Assembly (NCBI RefSeq): GCF_001942405.1
Contig: NZ_MKKA01000060.1
Location: 62,001 to 126,000, forward strand
Direction of reading: 5' to 3'
Source: Ornithinimicrobium sp. CNJ-824
GTDB lineage: Bacteria; Actinomycetota; Actinomycetes; Actinomycetales; Dermatophilaceae
DNA length: 64,000 bases
The position numbers and the translations under genes are program-made. Numbering within the stretch: position 1 is the first letter of the stretch; each line of letters begins with the position of its first letter. Below, piece by piece: positions 38,501 through 52,442 of this stretch. The notes beneath the pieces were generated by a model. It did no database searches. It saw only the letters and a list, made by a program, of their open reading frames with translations, and was not told the DNA's origin.

Positions 38501-40143
38501 TCCGGCCCGGTGGAGCTGGCCAGCGAGGTGACGATCTCCTCCCGGATGGCGTCCAGCGGCGGGTTGGTGACCTGGGCGAACGCCTCGACGAAGTAGTCGA
38601 AGAGCAGGCGTGGCCGGTCGGACAGGACGGCGACCGGGGTGTCGGTGCCCATCGCACCCAGCGGCTCACCTCCCGATTGGGCCATCGGCGCCAGGATGAC
38701 CCGCAGCTCCTCCTCGGTGTAGCCGAAGATCTGCTGACGGCGCGTCACCGAGGCGCCCGTGTGCCGCACGTGCACCTGCTCGGGCAGCTCGTCGAGCCGG
38801 ACGAGGTTCTCCTCCAGCCAGCGTCCGTAGGGCTGCCGCGCCGCGAGCTCCCTCTTCACCTCGCGGTCGTCCAGGACCCGGCCCTGGGCCAGGTCGACGA
38901 GGAACATCCGGCCCGGCGCGACCCGGCCCCGGGCCACGACCCGCTCCGGGGGGACGGGCAGCAGGCCGGTCTCCGAGCCGAGCACGACCAGCCCGTCGTC
39001 GGTGACCCACCAGCGTGAGGGTCGTAGGCCGTTGCGGTCGAGGACGGCACCCACGAGCGTCCCGTCGGTGAAGACGAGGTTGGCCGGGCCGTCCCAGGGC
39101 TCCATGAGCATGGAGTGGTACTCGTAGAACGCGCGCACGTCCGGGTCCATCGTGGCGTCGTTCTCCCACGCCTCGGGGACCATCATGAGGACCGCGTGCG
39201 GCAACGACCGCCCGCCCAGGTGCAGCAGCTCGAGCACCTCGTCGAAGGTCGCCGAGTCGCTGGCGCCGGGCGTGCACACGGGCATCGCCTGCGACAGGTC
39301 GCCGGGGAACAGGTCGCTGGCCAGGGCGGACTGGCGTGCGTTCATCCAGTTGCGGTTGCCCTTGACGGTGTTGATCTCCCCGTTGTGCGCGACGACCCGG
39401 TAGGGGTGCGCCAGCGGCCACGAGGGGAAGGTGTTGGTGGAGAAGCGGGAGTGGACCACCGCGAGCGCGCTGGCGAACCGGTCGTCGGTCAGGTCGGGGA
39501 AGTAGCGCGGGAGCTGGTCGGTGGTCAGCATCCCCTTGTAGGTCATCGTCCGGGAGGACAGCGACACCGGGTAGGCGGTGGTGGTCCGCTCGATGCGCTT
39601 GCGCAGCAGCCAGGCCCGGCGTTCCAGGGGGAGCCCCGACTCCCGGACGCCCGCCGCGTCGGGCGGTGCGGCGACGACGAGCTGACGCATCACCGGCATG
39701 ACCGCCCGGGCCGTCGGCCCGACGATCTCGGGCACGACCGGGACGTCCCGCCAGGCCAGCACCTCCAGGCCGGCGTCCTCCACGAGGCGCTCCACCTGCT
39801 CCTGGACCTGCCCGTCGCTGCCGTCCGCGGGCAGGAAGAGGATGCCGGCGGCATACTCCCCCCGGGACGGGAGCTCGACGTCCAGGACCGCCCGGAGGAA
39901 GGCGTCGGGCACCTGGACGAGGATGCCCGCACCGTCGCCGGTGTCCGGCTCGGCGCCCACGGCCCCGCGGTGGTCCAGGTTGTGCAGTGCCGTCAGCCCG
40001 TGCGCCACCACGTCGTGCCGGGGTTCGTCGTCGAGGGCGGCGACGAAGGCCACGCCGCAGGCGTCGTGCTCGAAGGCGGGGTCGTACAGCCCCTGCGCGG
40101 GGGGCCCCTGGTAGGGACGCGGGACGGGCACGGGGACGGTCAT
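35551..40143 (-). CDS. gltB: glutamate synthase large subunit
   Basis: 1530 residues. Transfers the amide of glutamine to 2-oxoglutarate. The amidotransferase domain starts at the catalytic Cys29 ([10 protein letters not shown]); the mature enzyme is probably cut before it. The central domain is followed by the FMN-binding synthase domain ([48 protein letters not shown]), the 3Fe-4S cysteines in [17 protein letters not shown] and the C-terminal beta-helix ([11 protein letters not shown]). ATG at 40143 ([10 protein letters not shown]) is preferred to an upstream in-frame ATG whose extra 19 residues lack conservation and would run into the promoter region. Confidence 0.96.
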   Translation of the reverse strand: MTVPVPVPRPYQGPPAQGLYDPAFEHDACGVAFVAALDDEPRHDVVAHGLTALHNLDHRGAVGAEPDTGDGAGILVQVPDAFLRAVLDVELPSRGEYAAGILFLPADGSDGQVQEQVERLVEDAGLEVLAWRDVPVVPEIVGPTARAVMPVMRQLVVAAPPDAAGVRESGLPLERRAWLLRKRIERTTTAYPVSLSSRTMTYKGMLTTDQLPRYFPDLTDDRFASALAVVHSRFSTNTFPSWPLAHPYRVVAHNGEINTVKGNRNWMNARQSALASDLFPGDLSQAMPVCTPGASDSATFDEVLELLHLGGRSLPHAVLMMVPEAWENDATMDPDVRAFYEYHSMLMEPWDGPANLVFTDGTLVGAVLDRNGLRPSRWWVTDDGLVVLGSETGLLPVPPERVVARGRVAPGRMFLVDLAQGRVLDDREVKRELAARQPYGRWLEENLVRLDELPEQVHVRHTGASVTRRQQIFGYTEEELRVILAPMAQSGGEPLGAMGTDTPVAVLSDRPRLLFDYFVEAFAQVTNPPLDAIREEIVTSLASSTGPEPNLLDETPEHARQVVLDFPVIDNDQLAKLRRIDLEDHPELGAVVVRGLYRVDDGAAALEQRLEEICREVDEAVAGGAFFVVLSDRHSDREHAPIPSLLLTSAVHHHLVRQNTRTRVGLVVEAGDVREVHHVALLVAYGAAAVNPYLAMESVEQLCAAGEQLDGLDPEVAIRHLIKALGKGVLKVMSKMGISTIASYRGAQTFEAVGLSRALVGRWFTGTTSQIDGVGLDVIAEEVQRRHATAYPLSGISPHRALEVGGEYQWRREGPPHLFNPESVFRLQHATREGRYDVFRRYSDLVDDQSEHLMTLRGLFRLVPDREPVPLEEVEPVGSIVRRFATGAMSYGSISQEAHETLAVAMNRLGGKSNTGEGGEDVDRLLDPERRSAVKQVASGRFGVTSAYLVHADDIQIKMAQGAKPGEGGQLPPGKVYPWVARTRHSTPGVGLISPPPHHDIYSIEDLKQLIHDLKNANPQARIHVKLVSQVGVGTVAAGVAKAKADVVLVSGHDGGTGASPLTSLKHAGTPWELGLAETQQTLLLNGLRDRIVVQCDGQLKTGRDVLVAALLGAEEFGFATAPLVVSGCVMMRVCHLDTCPVGIATQNPELRARYTGRAEHVITFFEFVAEQVRELLASLGYRSLDEVVGRSDLLDTSAAVDHWKASGLDLGPVLHGVELPEGAARRCTTTQDHGLDAALDNRFVEAAAPALADGTPVRASFPVTNVNRTVGTLLGHHVTRTAGPDGLPDGTVELTLTGSAGQSLGAFLPRGITLRLEGDTNDFVGKGLSGGRIVVRPHEGAPPPADVVPGTTGQVVAGNVLCYGATSGQVNVRGVVGERFCVRNSGATAVVEGVGDHALEYMTGGRALVLGPTGRNVGAGMSGGTAYVLDLDPARMNPLAMAQGDLHLTPLPDTDHLAEVRALVEEHLDLTGSPVAAALLADDGWASRITVVTPRQYASVLNIRREVEARGDDPDGPHAWQLILEDSHG

Positions 40144-40224
40144 GGGTCGGCCCTCTCGTCGGGCGCCGGGCGGCGCGGGGTGGAACGCCCGGGGCGACAC
40201 CGGCCCGCGCGAGGAGTGGGGGAA

Positions 40225-40236
40225 GCATACCTATGC
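40225..40236. repeat. small inverted repeat GCATA-CC-TATGC in gltB/uvrA intergenic region
   Basis: Five-base arms around CC, about 82 bases before the gltB start; the minus strand offers a -10 candidate TATGCT at 40229-40224. A related TGCAT half follows at 40244. It may be an operator for gltB, but the arms are short. Confidence 0.3.
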
Positions 40237-40286
40237 AGTGGGGTGCATCACTACCCTTCGGGCTCGGGTGTGTCGGTGCGGAGACC

Positions 40287-40292
40287 TACAGT
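40287..40292 (+). promoter_or_regulatory. -10 box TACAGT of uvrA, leaderless spacing
   Basis: TACAGT six bases before the GTG at 40299; no ribosome binding site precedes that GTG. It fits the leaderless pattern seen for uvrB and polA. Confidence 0.5.
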
Positions 40293-40298
40293 AGTGGG

Positions 40299-43328
<3,030 letters not shown>

Positions 43329-43342
43329 GGAGGAAGAACACC

Positions 43343-43795
43343 ATGACCTGCTCGTCCGGAGCCGTCCGCCCGCCCTGCGCCGCACCGGGCCGACGGACCG
43401 TCCTGCGGGCCGGCGGAGCCTCCGCCCTGCTGCTCGGGGCCGCCCCGCTGCTCACCGGCTGCTCGGGCGAGGACGAGGCCTCCCCGGCGGTCACCGAGGC
43501 CGACGGGACCGTGCGGGTGCCGGCGGCCGACACCCCGGTGGGCGGCTCGACCTACTACCCCGACCCGAAGGTGATCGTCAGCCGGACGGCGGAGGGGGGC
43601 TACGTGGCCTTCGACGCCGTCTGCCCGCACCAGGGCTGCGCGACCTCGGAGCGGCGGGACGACCAGCTCGTCTGCCCGTGCCACGACAGCAGGTTCGACC
43701 CCGCCACGGGGGCGGTGCTGTCCGGTCCGGCGACGACCGGCCTGCGCACGCTGACCGTCGAGGTCGACGGGGAGGAACTGCTCGTCCGTGGCTGA
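43343..43795 (+). CDS. Rieske [2Fe-2S] domain lipoprotein-like protein
   Basis: 150 residues. N-terminal [17 protein letters not shown] resembles a twin-arginine signal and ends TGC, a possible lipobox (Cys about 37), so it is probably exported folded and anchored. The Rieske domain has CPHQGC (C94, H96, C99) and CPCHDSRF (C111, C113, H114): two Cys and two His ligands plus the disulfide pair. Ending [17 protein letters not shown] is usual. Redox partner unknown. It lies between uvrA and uvrC, overlapping the uvrC start by 8 bases, although an exported redox protein has no evident repair role. Confidence 0.92.
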   Translation: MTCSSGAVRPPCAAPGRRTVLRAGGASALLLGAAPLLTGCSGEDEASPAVTEADGTVRVPAADTPVGGSTYYPDPKVIVSRTAEGGYVAFDAVCPHQGCATSERRDDQLVCPCHDSRFDPATGAVLSGPATTGLRTLTVEVDGEELLVRG

Positions 43796-45716
43796 CCCCG
43801 CGACCTACCGACCGCGACCGGGGGAGATCCCCACCGAGCCCGGCGTCTACCGCTTCCGGGACGCCCACGGCCGGGTGATCTACGTCGGCAAGGCCCGCTC
43901 CCTGCGTTCCCGGTTGTCCTCCTACTTCCAGGACGTGCGGGCCCTGCACCCGCGGACTCGGCAGATGGTGACCACCGGCGCCAGCGTGGAGTGGACCGTC
44001 GTCCGCAACGAGGTCGAGGCCCTCCAGCTCGAGTACTCCTGGATCAAGGAGTACGACCCGCGCTTCAACGTCAAGTACCGCGACGACAAGTCCTACCCGT
44101 ACCTGGCCGTGACCATGGGGGAGGAGTTCCCCCGGGCCCAGGTGATGCGCGGACGCAAGCGCAGGGGGACCCGCTACTTCGGGCCCTACACCCACGCGTG
44201 GGCTATCCGGGAGACGCTGGATACCCTGCTGCGCGTCTTCCCGGTCCGCACCTGCTCGGCCGGGGTGTTCCGGCGGGCGGAGCAGTCCGGGCGGCCCTGC
44301 CTGCTCGGCTACATCGACAAGTGCTCCGCCCCGTGCGTGGGGCGCGTCAGCCCGGAGGAGCACCGCCAGATCGCGGAGGACTTCTGCGACTTCATGGCCG
44401 GTGACAGCGCCCGGTTCGTGCGTCGGCTCGAGGACCGGATGCGCGCCGCCTCCCAGGAGCTCGACTTCGAGACGGCGGCCCGGCTCCGGGACGACGTCGG
44501 GGCGTTGCGGCGGGCGCTGGAGCGTTCGGCCGTGGTCCTGCCCGACGCCACCGACGCCGACGTCTTCGGGCTGGCCGACGACGAGCTCGAGGTGGCCGTG
44601 CAGGTCTTCCACGTCCGCGGGGGCCGCATCCGGGGCCAGCGGGGATGGGTGAGCGAGAAGGGTGCCGAGGACATGGGCTCGATCGTCGAGCACCTGCTCC
44701 AGCAGGTCTACGGACCCGAGCAGGGCGAGGACGTGCCCCGCGAGGTGCTCGTGCCGGTGCTGCCCACCGATCCGGAGGACATGGAGGCGTGGCTCACGGA
44801 CCGCCGGGGTGCGCGGGTCCGGGTGCGGGTGCCCCAACGGGGCGACAAGCGGACCCTCATGCAGACCGTGGCCCGCAACGCCGACCAGGCCCTGGCCCGG
44901 CACAAGGTGGCCCGGTCCGGCGACCTGACCCTGCGGTCCCAGGCCCTGCAGGAGCTGCAGGAGGCCCTGGAGCTGCCCGAGGCGCCGCTGCGCATCGAGT
45001 CCTTCGACATCAGCCACGTCCAGGGCAGCGACGTGGTGGGGTCGATGGTCGTGTTCGAGGACGGGCTGGCCCGCAAGTCCGAGTACCGCCGGTTCGTCGT
45101 GCGGGGGGGCACCGGTGACGACACGGCCGCCATGCACGAGGTGCTCGGCCGGCGGTTCCGCCACCTGGCGGCCGGACCGGCCGTCCCGGCCGAGGGGGAC
45201 CCGACGGCCGACGAGGGGAGCCGCTCGAGCTTCCGGTACCCGCCCAACCTCGTCGTCGTCGACGGGGGCCGCCCGCAGGTGGAGGCAGCCCGCGCGGCCC
45301 TGGCCGCCGTCGGCGTGGACGACCTGCCCGTCATCGGCCTGGCCAAGCGGCTCGAGGAGGTGTGGCTCCCCGGCGAGGACCACCCCGTGGTCCTGCCCCG
45401 CACCAGCGAGGGGCTCTACCTGCTGCAGCGGGTCCGCGACGAGGCGCACCGGTTCGCCAACACCTTCCACCGGCAGCGACGCTCCCGGAGCATGACGAGC
45501 AGCCAGCTGGACGGGATCCCGGGCCTGGGCAAGGCGCGGCAGCAGGCGCTGCTGGCCCGGTTCGGCTCGGTCAAGGCCCTGCGGCGGGCCGAGGAGGAGG
45601 ACCTGCTCCAGGTCCCCGGGATCGGTCCGGCCGTGGCCCGGGCGGTGCTGGAACGGCTGCGGGACGGCGAGCCGGGCCTGGCGGTTAACCTGAGCACAGG
45701 CGAGGTGCTCGACTGA
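43788..45716 (+). CDS. uvrC: excinuclease ABC subunit C
   Basis: 642 residues. Dual-incision nuclease. N-terminal GIY-YIG domain ([22 protein letters not shown]), UVR domain near residues 205-240 ([17 protein letters not shown]-like helix), C-terminal RNase H-like nuclease ([24 protein letters not shown] with catalytic Asp, [13 protein letters not shown]) and tandem HhH motifs ([34 protein letters not shown]). GTG start inside the end of the Rieske gene, with GGAGGAACT upstream. It likely shares an mRNA with rapZ 37 bases on. Confidence 0.96.
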   Translation: MADPATYRPRPGEIPTEPGVYRFRDAHGRVIYVGKARSLRSRLSSYFQDVRALHPRTRQMVTTGASVEWTVVRNEVEALQLEYSWIKEYDPRFNVKYRDDKSYPYLAVTMGEEFPRAQVMRGRKRRGTRYFGPYTHAWAIRETLDTLLRVFPVRTCSAGVFRRAEQSGRPCLLGYIDKCSAPCVGRVSPEEHRQIAEDFCDFMAGDSARFVRRLEDRMRAASQELDFETAARLRDDVGALRRALERSAVVLPDATDADVFGLADDELEVAVQVFHVRGGRIRGQRGWVSEKGAEDMGSIVEHLLQQVYGPEQGEDVPREVLVPVLPTDPEDMEAWLTDRRGARVRVRVPQRGDKRTLMQTVARNADQALARHKVARSGDLTLRSQALQELQEALELPEAPLRIESFDISHVQGSDVVGSMVVFEDGLARKSEYRRFVVRGGTGDDTAAMHEVLGRRFRHLAAGPAVPAEGDPTADEGSRSSFRYPPNLVVVDGGRPQVEAARAALAAVGVDDLPVIGLAKRLEEVWLPGEDHPVVLPRTSEGLYLLQRVRDEAHRFANTFHRQRRSRSMTSSQLDGIPGLGKARQQALLARFGSVKALRRAEEEDLLQVPGIGPAVARAVLERLRDGEPGLAVNLSTGEVLD

Positions 45717-45753
45717 CCTGCCGGAGGCACACGACACGACGGACGAGGGCGCA

Positions 45754-46743
45754 GTGAATCCTGACCAGCGCACCGGGGCCGACCCGGGCACGGACCCCGC
45801 CACCGACGCCGCGGCCCCGGCGGGGGGCGAGACGCCCGGGGACGGTCCGGGGCCGGACCCGGACGGGCGCACCGGGCACCGGCACGACGTGGTCGTCGTC
45901 ACCGGCATGTCGGGTGCCGGCCGGTCCACGGCGGCCGACGTGCTGGAGGACCGGGGCTGGTACGTCGTGGACAACCTGCCTCCCTCGATGATCCAGCACC
46001 TCATGCGGACGACCGCCGACGACCCCCAACGCCAGAAGGTGGCCGCCGTCGTGGACGTCCGGAGCCGGGACTTCACCACCGAGCTGTCCCGGGCGCTGCG
46101 CGAGCTCGCCGAGGACGGCTGGCGCCCCCGGGTGGTCTTCGTCGACGCCTCCGACGAGGCCCTCGTGCGTCGTTTCGACGCCGTCCGACGCCCCCACCCC
46201 CTGCAGGGCGAGGGCCTCCTGCTGGACGGGATCCGGCGGGAGCGCCGCATGCTGGCGGACCTGCGCTCCAACGCCGACGTCGTCGTCGACACGACCAGCT
46301 ACAACGTCCACCAGCTCACCGCCAAGATCGACTCCCTCGTCAACGCCGACCAGCAGCTGCGGCTGCGGCTGGCCGTCATGTCCTTCGGGTTCAAGTACGG
46401 CATCCCCCTGGACGCCGACGTCGTCCTCGACCTGCGCTTCCTGCCCAACCCCTACTGGGACCCCCAGCTGCGGCCCTACACCGGCAAGGACGCCCCCGTG
46501 CGGTCCTACGTCCTGGGCCAGGAGCTGGCCGGCCGCTACCTGGACCACGCCGAGCAGCTGCTGCGCACCTCCGTCGAGGGCTACCTGGCCGAGGGCCGGC
46601 GCTACGTCACCGTCGCGGTGGGCTGCACCGGCGGCAAGCACCGGTCGGTGGCCGTCTCCGAGGACCTCGCCCTGCGTCTGGGAGACCTGGAGGACCGCGG
46701 GGTGCAGCTGACCACCTTCCACCGTGACCTGGGGCGGGAGTGA
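45754..46743 (+). CDS. rapZ: RNase adapter/nucleotide-binding protein RapZ (YvcJ family)
   Basis: 329 residues. A Pro/Asp/Gly-rich N-terminal tail of about 45 residues precedes the P-loop GMSGAGRST (residues 51-59; Arg in place of the usual Lys, common in this family), then GWYVVDNLPPSMI, VDVRSRDF, LLLDGIRRERRML and the C-terminal GCTGGKHRSVAVSE. In E. coli RapZ controls GlmS via small RNAs; in Gram-positives YvcJ has nucleotidase and competence links. Actinobacterial role unclear. GTG start. The stop overlaps the yvcK GTG. Confidence 0.93.
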   Translation: MNPDQRTGADPGTDPATDAAAPAGGETPGDGPGPDPDGRTGHRHDVVVVTGMSGAGRSTAADVLEDRGWYVVDNLPPSMIQHLMRTTADDPQRQKVAAVVDVRSRDFTTELSRALRELAEDGWRPRVVFVDASDEALVRRFDAVRRPHPLQGEGLLLDGIRRERRMLADLRSNADVVVDTTSYNVHQLTAKIDSLVNADQQLRLRLAVMSFGFKYGIPLDADVVLDLRFLPNPYWDPQLRPYTGKDAPVRSYVLGQELAGRYLDHAEQLLRTSVEGYLAEGRRYVTVAVGCTGGKHRSVAVSEDLALRLGDLEDRGVQLTTFHRDLGRE

Positions 46744-47699
46744 GGAGTCCGCGGGTCGTGGCCCTCGGCGGCGGGCACGGGCTGTCCGCCTCGCTGCAGG
46801 CGCTGCGGCACACCACCGAGGCCATCACGGCCGTGGTCACCGTCGCCGACGACGGGGGCTCGAGCGGACGTCTGCGGCAGCAGTTCGACATCCTGCCCCC
46901 GGGCGACCTGCGGATGGCGCTCGCGGCGTTGTGCGAGGACACCCAGTGGGGGCACCAGTGGTCGGCCGTGCTGCAGCACCGGTTCGGCGGGTACGGCGAG
47001 CTGGCCGGCCACCCCCTGGGCAACCTGCTCATCACCGCGCTGTGGGACCTGGTGCCGGGGGAGGAGGTCCGCGGCCTCGACCTCGTCGGACGGCTGCTCA
47101 ACACCCGCGGGCGGGTGCTGCCCATGTCCCTGCAGCCGTTGGACATCGAGGCGACCATGGGGGTGCCGGACGACCTCGGCCAGGAGGTGCTCGTCACCGT
47201 GCGCGGGCAGTCGCGCATCGCCAAGCACCCGGGGCGCGTGGACACGATCCGGCTGGTCCCGGAGGAGCCGGCGGCCTGCCCCGAGGCGCTGGAGTCGATC
47301 AAGCTGGCCGACGTCGTGGTGCTGGGGCCGGGCTCCTGGTTCACCTCGGTCATGCCGCACCTGCTCGTGCCCGACCTGCTGCAGGCGCTGCACAGCACCC
47401 CGGCCACGCGGGTGCTGACCCTCAACGTGAGCCTCACCGACGACGAGGCCGCCGGCTACACCGTGGCCGGCCACGTCGAGGCCATCCTCCAGCACGCGCC
47501 CGGCCTCACCTTCGACCACGTCATCGCCGACCCCCAGGTCGTGTCCACGGACGCCGAGCGGGCGGCCCTGGAGGATGCGGTGGCCCGGCTCGGGGCGCAC
47601 CTCGTGGTGACCACCGTCGGCAAGATGCGCGCCCCCGGGGTGCACGACACCCTCCGGCTGGCCGCCGCGTACCGCGACGTGATGGCGAGCCTGCCATGA
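46740..47699 (+). CDS. yvcK: gluconeogenesis factor YvcK (CofD-like/UPF0052)
   Basis: 319 residues. [19 protein letters not shown] at the start, [42 protein letters not shown] and [21 protein letters not shown] are family motifs of the 2-phospho-L-lactate transferase-like fold that binds UDP-sugars in CuvA/YvcK. In mycobacteria CuvA matters for carbon use and cell shape. GTGA overlap with rapZ; whiA follows, a conserved actinobacterial trio. Confidence 0.93.
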   Translation: MRSPRVVALGGGHGLSASLQALRHTTEAITAVVTVADDGGSSGRLRQQFDILPPGDLRMALAALCEDTQWGHQWSAVLQHRFGGYGELAGHPLGNLLITALWDLVPGEEVRGLDLVGRLLNTRGRVLPMSLQPLDIEATMGVPDDLGQEVLVTVRGQSRIAKHPGRVDTIRLVPEEPAACPEALESIKLADVVVLGPGSWFTSVMPHLLVPDLLQALHSTPATRVLTLNVSLTDDEAAGYTVAGHVEAILQHAPGLTFDHVIADPQVVSTDAERAALEDAVARLGAHLVVTTVGKMRAPGVHDTLRLAAAYRDVMASLP

Positions 47700-47781
47700 C
47701 CCCCGCCGACGGGGTACCCTGCCGCACGCAGGTGGGGATCCTGCGCGCACGGTGCCAGGACCTACCAGGAGGATGAGGACT

Positions 47782-48761
47782 GTGGCGATGACCGCCAAGG
47801 TCAAGGACGAGCTGGCCAGGCTGCCCGTCACCCGGACGTGCTGCCGCAAGGCGGAGGTGTCCACGATGCTGCGGTTCGCCGGGGGGCTGCACATCGTCGG
47901 GGGACGGATCGTCATCGAGGCCGAGCTCGACACCGCCCAGAGCGCCCGTCGGCTGCGCGCGTCCATGGCCGAGGTCTACGGCAGCAGCAGCGAGCTGGTC
48001 GTCATGAGCCCCGGCGGGTTGCGCAAGCACACCCGGTATGTGGTGCGCGCCACCTCCGAGGGCGAGGTGCTGGCCCGCCAGACCGGGCTGATCGACCACC
48101 GGGGCCGTCCCGTGCGCGGTCTGCCGCCCCGGGTCGTGGGGGCCTCGGTGTGCGACGCGGAGGCGGCCTGGCGAGGTGCCTTCCTGGCCCACGGGTCGAT
48201 CACCGAGCCGGGGCGGTCCACCGCCCTGGAGGTGACCTGCCCGGGCCCCGAGGCCGCCCTGGCGCTGGTCGGCGCCGCGCGCCGGCTCGGCATCCAGGCC
48301 AAGCGCGGGAGGTGCGGGGGGTGGACCGGGTCGTCATCCGCGACGGCGACGCCATCGGGGCGATGCTGACCCGGCTGGGGGCCCACGACGCGGTCCTGGC
48401 CTGGGAGGAACGGCGCATGCGCCGGGAGGTGCGGGCGACCGCCAACCGGCTGGCGAACTTCGACGACGCCAACCTGCGCCGCTCGGCGCGGGCGGCGGTG
48501 GCCGCGGGGGCACGCGTGGAGCGCGCCCTGGAGATCCTGGGTGAGCAGGTCCCCGAGCACCTGCGGGTCGCCGGGGAGCTGCGGCTGCAGCACAAGCAGG
48601 CCAGCCTCGAGGAGCTGGGCCAGCTGGCCGACCCGCCGATGACCAAGGATGCCGTCGCCGGCCGGATCCGCCGACTGCTGGCGATGGCCGACAAGCAGGC
48701 CGAGGAGCTGGGCATCGAGGGCACCGAGGCCAACCTCACCGCCGACATGCTGGACGACTGA
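47782..48761 (+). CDS. whiA: sporulation/cell-division regulator WhiA (frameshifted)
   Basis: 326 residues after restoring one base. The N-terminal degenerate homing-endonuclease (LAGLIDADG-like) region starts [23 protein letters not shown] and includes [22 protein letters not shown] and [10 protein letters not shown]. The frame breaks at 48303 (one G restores [25 protein letters not shown]). The C-terminal DNA-binding helix-turn-helix is complete ([25 protein letters not shown]). Start GTG at 47782 chosen for AGGAGG nine bases upstream; ATG at 47788 or 47773 possible. A -10 candidate TACCCT lies at 47715-47720. WhiA acts with WhiB on division genes in Streptomyces. Confidence 0.93.
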
Positions 48762-48799
48762 CCGACCCCCCGGGACCTGCGCCGGCCCGCCTCCCTGCG

Positions 48800-49909
<1,110 letters not shown>

Positions 49910-49914
49910 GCGGC

Positions 49915-51126
49915 ATGCGCTCGATCGCAGAGCTGACCGAGCAGCTGGGCGGCCTGGCCGGCCGCACCGTCCTGGTCCGCAGCGACCTCAACGTCCCCCT
50001 GGACGGCGGGCGGATCACCGACGACGGCCGGGTGCGCGCCTCGGTGCCCACCATCGAGGAGCTGGCCTCGGCCGGCGCCCGGGTCGTGGTCACCGCCCAT
50101 CTGGGGCGGCCCAAGGGGGCGCCGGAGGCCCGGTTCTCGCTGCGGCCCGTGGCCGACCGGCTCGGCGAGCTCCTCGGACGTCCGGTGACCTTCGTCGAGG
50201 AGACGGTGGGGCCCACGGCCCGCGCGGCGGTCGAGGCCATGTCCGACGGCGACGTGGTCGTCCTCGAGAACCTCCGGTTCAACCCCGGGGAGACGGCCAA
50301 GGCGGACGAGGACCGGGCGCAGTTCGCCCAGGAGCTCGCCGCCCTGGCCGACGCCTTCGTCTCCGACGGGTTCGGGGTGGTGCACCGGGCCCAGGCGTCC
50401 GTCTACGACGTCGCCCGCCTCCTGCCGCACGCGGCGGGCGGCCTGGTCCGCTCGGAGGTCGAGGTCATGCGCACGCTGCGGGAGGACCCCCAGCGTCCCT
50501 ACGCCGTGATCCTCGGCGGGGCCAAGGTCAGCGACAAGCTCGGCGTCATCGAGTCCCTCATCACGGTGGCCGACCGGCTCCTCGTCGGCGGCGGCATGGT
50601 GTTCACGTTCCTCAAGGCCCAGGGCCACGAGGTCGGGACCAGCCTCCTGGAGGAGGACCAGGTCGACACCGTCAGGGGCTACCTGGAGACGGCCGCCCAG
50701 CAGGGGGTGGAGATCGTGCTGCCGACGGACGTCGTCGTCGCCGACTCCTTCTCGGCCGACGCGGCGCACGAGGTCGTGGCGGCCGACGCCATCCCCGCGG
50801 ACCGGATGGGCCTGGACATCGGGCCCCGCTCCGAGGAGCTCTTCGCCGAGAAGCTCGCCGACGCCCGCACCATCTTCTGGAACGGCCCGATGGGCGCCTT
50901 CGAGATGGAGCCGTTCGCCTCCGGCACCAGGGCCGTGGCCCAGGTGCTCGTCGAACGGACCCGCGAGGGTGCCATGACGGTCGTCGGCGGCGGCGACAGC
51001 GCCGCCGCGGTGCGTGACTTCGGGCACGCCGACTCCGACTTCGGGCACATCTCCACCGGTGGTGGGGCCAGCCTGGAGTACCTCGAGGGCAGGCAGCTGC
51101 CCGGACTCACCGTGCTGGAGGACTGA
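49915..51126 (+). CDS. pgk: phosphoglycerate kinase
   Basis: 403 residues. [15 protein letters not shown] near the start, [89 protein letters not shown] and [11 protein letters not shown] with the final [15 protein letters not shown] are all standard. Produces ATP from 1,3-bisphosphoglycerate. The stop shares one base with the tpiA ATG. Confidence 0.97.
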   Translation: MRSIAELTEQLGGLAGRTVLVRSDLNVPLDGGRITDDGRVRASVPTIEELASAGARVVVTAHLGRPKGAPEARFSLRPVADRLGELLGRPVTFVEETVGPTARAAVEAMSDGDVVVLENLRFNPGETAKADEDRAQFAQELAALADAFVSDGFGVVHRAQASVYDVARLLPHAAGGLVRSEVEVMRTLREDPQRPYAVILGGAKVSDKLGVIESLITVADRLLVGGGMVFTFLKAQGHEVGTSLLEEDQVDTVRGYLETAAQQGVEIVLPTDVVVADSFSADAAHEVVAADAIPADRMGLDIGPRSEELFAEKLADARTIFWNGPMGAFEMEPFASGTRAVAQVLVERTREGAMTVVGGGDSAAAVRDFGHADSDFGHISTGGGASLEYLEGRQLPGLTVLED

Positions 51127-51935
51127 TGGCTGGATCGACGGGCACACCCCGCACGCCCCTGATGGCGGGCAACTGGAAGATGAACCTGGACCACCTCCAG
51201 GCCACCCACCTGGTGCAGAAGCTGGACTGGACGCTGCGCGACGCCAAGCACGACTTCTCGGCCGTCGAGGTCGTCGTGCTGCCGCCCTTCACCGACCTGC
51301 GCTCGGTGCAGACGCTGGTGCAGGGCGACAAGCTGGCCCTCGGCTACGGCGGGCAGGACCTGTCCCAGCACGACGAGGGGGCCTACACCGGCGAGATCTC
51401 CGGGGCCTTCCTGGCCAAGCTGGGCTGCACGTACGTCGTCGTCGGGCACAGCGAACGGCGGGAGCACCACGCCGAGACCGACGAGCTCGTGGGGGCGAAG
51501 GTGCGCGCCGCGCTGCGGCACGGGCTGACCCCCGTCCTGTGCGTCGGCGAGCCGCTGGAGGTCCGGCAGGCCGAGGGGCACGTGGCCCACGTGGTCACCC
51601 AGCTGCGTGCCGCCCTGGAGGGCCTGGACGGCGAGCAGGTCGCTCGGGTCGTGGTGGCCTACGAGCCGGTCTGGGCCATCGGCACCGGCGAGGTGGCCAC
51701 CCCCGCCGACGCCCAGGAGGTCTGCGCCGCCGTCCGGGCCACCGTGGGCGAGCTGGCGGGCACGGACGTGGCTGCCGGCCTCCGGGTGCTCTACGGCGGC
51801 TCGGTCAAGCCGGGCAACGTCGCGGAGATCATGGCCCAGGAGGACGTCGACGGTGCCCTCGTCGGCGGGGCCTCCCTGTCGGTCGAGGACTTCGCGGCGA
51901 TCTGCCGCTACCGCGACCACGTCGGCACCGCCTGA
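51126..51935 (+). CDS. tpiA: triosephosphate isomerase
   Basis: 269 residues. [12 protein letters not shown] with the substrate Lys, [25 protein letters not shown], catalytic His108 in [10 protein letters not shown], catalytic Glu180 in [13 protein letters not shown] and the phosphate loop YGGSVKPGN plus [10 protein letters not shown]. Full length. Translation is coupled to pgk through the TGATG junction. Followed by the secG promoter and hairpin. Confidence 0.97.
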   Translation: MAGSTGTPRTPLMAGNWKMNLDHLQATHLVQKLDWTLRDAKHDFSAVEVVVLPPFTDLRSVQTLVQGDKLALGYGGQDLSQHDEGAYTGEISGAFLAKLGCTYVVVGHSERREHHAETDELVGAKVRAALRHGLTPVLCVGEPLEVRQAEGHVAHVVTQLRAALEGLDGEQVARVVVAYEPVWAIGTGEVATPADAQEVCAAVRATVGELAGTDVAAGLRVLYGGSVKPGNVAEIMAQEDVDGALVGGASLSVEDFAAICRYRDHVGTA

Positions 51936-51982
51936 CCCTCCGCGGCGCCCGCTCGGCTTCGTCCTGCGGGCTCCTGCTGGGT

Positions 51983-51988
51983 TAGGCT
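51983..51988 (+). promoter_or_regulatory. -10 box TAGGCT upstream of secG
   Basis: TAGGCT 64 bases before the secG GTG. The predicted start falls at the foot of a 13-bp hairpin, so secG mRNA would begin with a stem-loop. Confidence 0.5.
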
Positions 51989-51992
51989 GTCG

Positions 51993-52021
51993 GACGCCCG
52001 GGACCCGTGGTCCCGGGCGTC
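51993..52021 (+). terminator. 13-bp hairpin between tpiA and secG
   Basis: GACGCCCGGGACC pairs perfectly with GGTCCCGGGCGTC around CGT, followed by TGTCCCCTT. It lies 58 bases after the tpiA stop and may end the glycolytic transcript; because a -10 box lies just before it, it could equally be a 5' leader structure of secG. Confidence 0.6.
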
Positions 52022-52052
52022 TGTCCCCTTCCCTCCCAACGTCTGTCGAGGT

Positions 52053-52304
52053 GTGCACCGCGTGGAGTACGTGCGCTGGTTCCTGAACGGGCTGCTGGTC
52101 GTCACCAGCGCCTTCCTGGTCCTGCTCATCCTCATGCACAAGGGGCGCGGCGGCGGGATGTCCGACATGTTCGGCGGCGGGATGAGCAGCAGCCTCGGGG
52201 GGTCGTCGGTCGCCGAACGCAACCTCAACCGGATCACGATCGCGGTCGCCGTCGTGTGGACGGCCGTCGTCGTGGCCATCGGGCTGCTCATCAGCTACGG
52301 CTGA
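52053..52304 (+). CDS. secG: preprotein translocase subunit SecG
   Basis: 83 residues with two membrane segments (WFLNGLLVVTSAFLVLLILM and ITIAVAVVWTAVVVAIGLLI) separated by the conserved SecG loop KGRGGGMSDMFGGGMSSSLGGSSVAERNLNR-type Gly/Met/Ser stretch. Non-essential partner of SecYE. GTG at 52053; a second GTG three codons on could be used. Confidence 0.94.
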   Translation: MHRVEYVRWFLNGLLVVTSAFLVLLILMHKGRGGGMSDMFGGGMSSSLGGSSVAERNLNRITIAVAVVWTAVVVAIGLLISYG

Positions 52305-52339
52305 GCCGCCACCCTGGTGTCGCACCGGCACCGCAGGTT

Positions 52340-52345
52340 ACTCTC
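52340..52345 (+). promoter_or_regulatory. candidate -10 TACTCT of rbpA
   Basis: TACTCT is the only plausible -10 in the 138-base gap between secG and rbpA, predicting a leader of about 90 bases. No sigma-R type GGAAT/GTT promoter, known for rbpA in Streptomyces, was seen. Confidence 0.3.
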
Positions 52346-52442
52346 TACCCCCGGGCCGCACGCGTCCCACTCGGGTGTTCCGGCCGCTCGCCCCGAGCCG
52401 CCGGCCCGGTCCGGCACGGCACGGCACGAGGAGAGGCACCCG

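Noticed and set aside
52305-52442. Sigma-R dependent promoter for rbpA
   Set aside because: The expected GGAAT-N18-GTT pattern, as known in Streptomyces, is absent.
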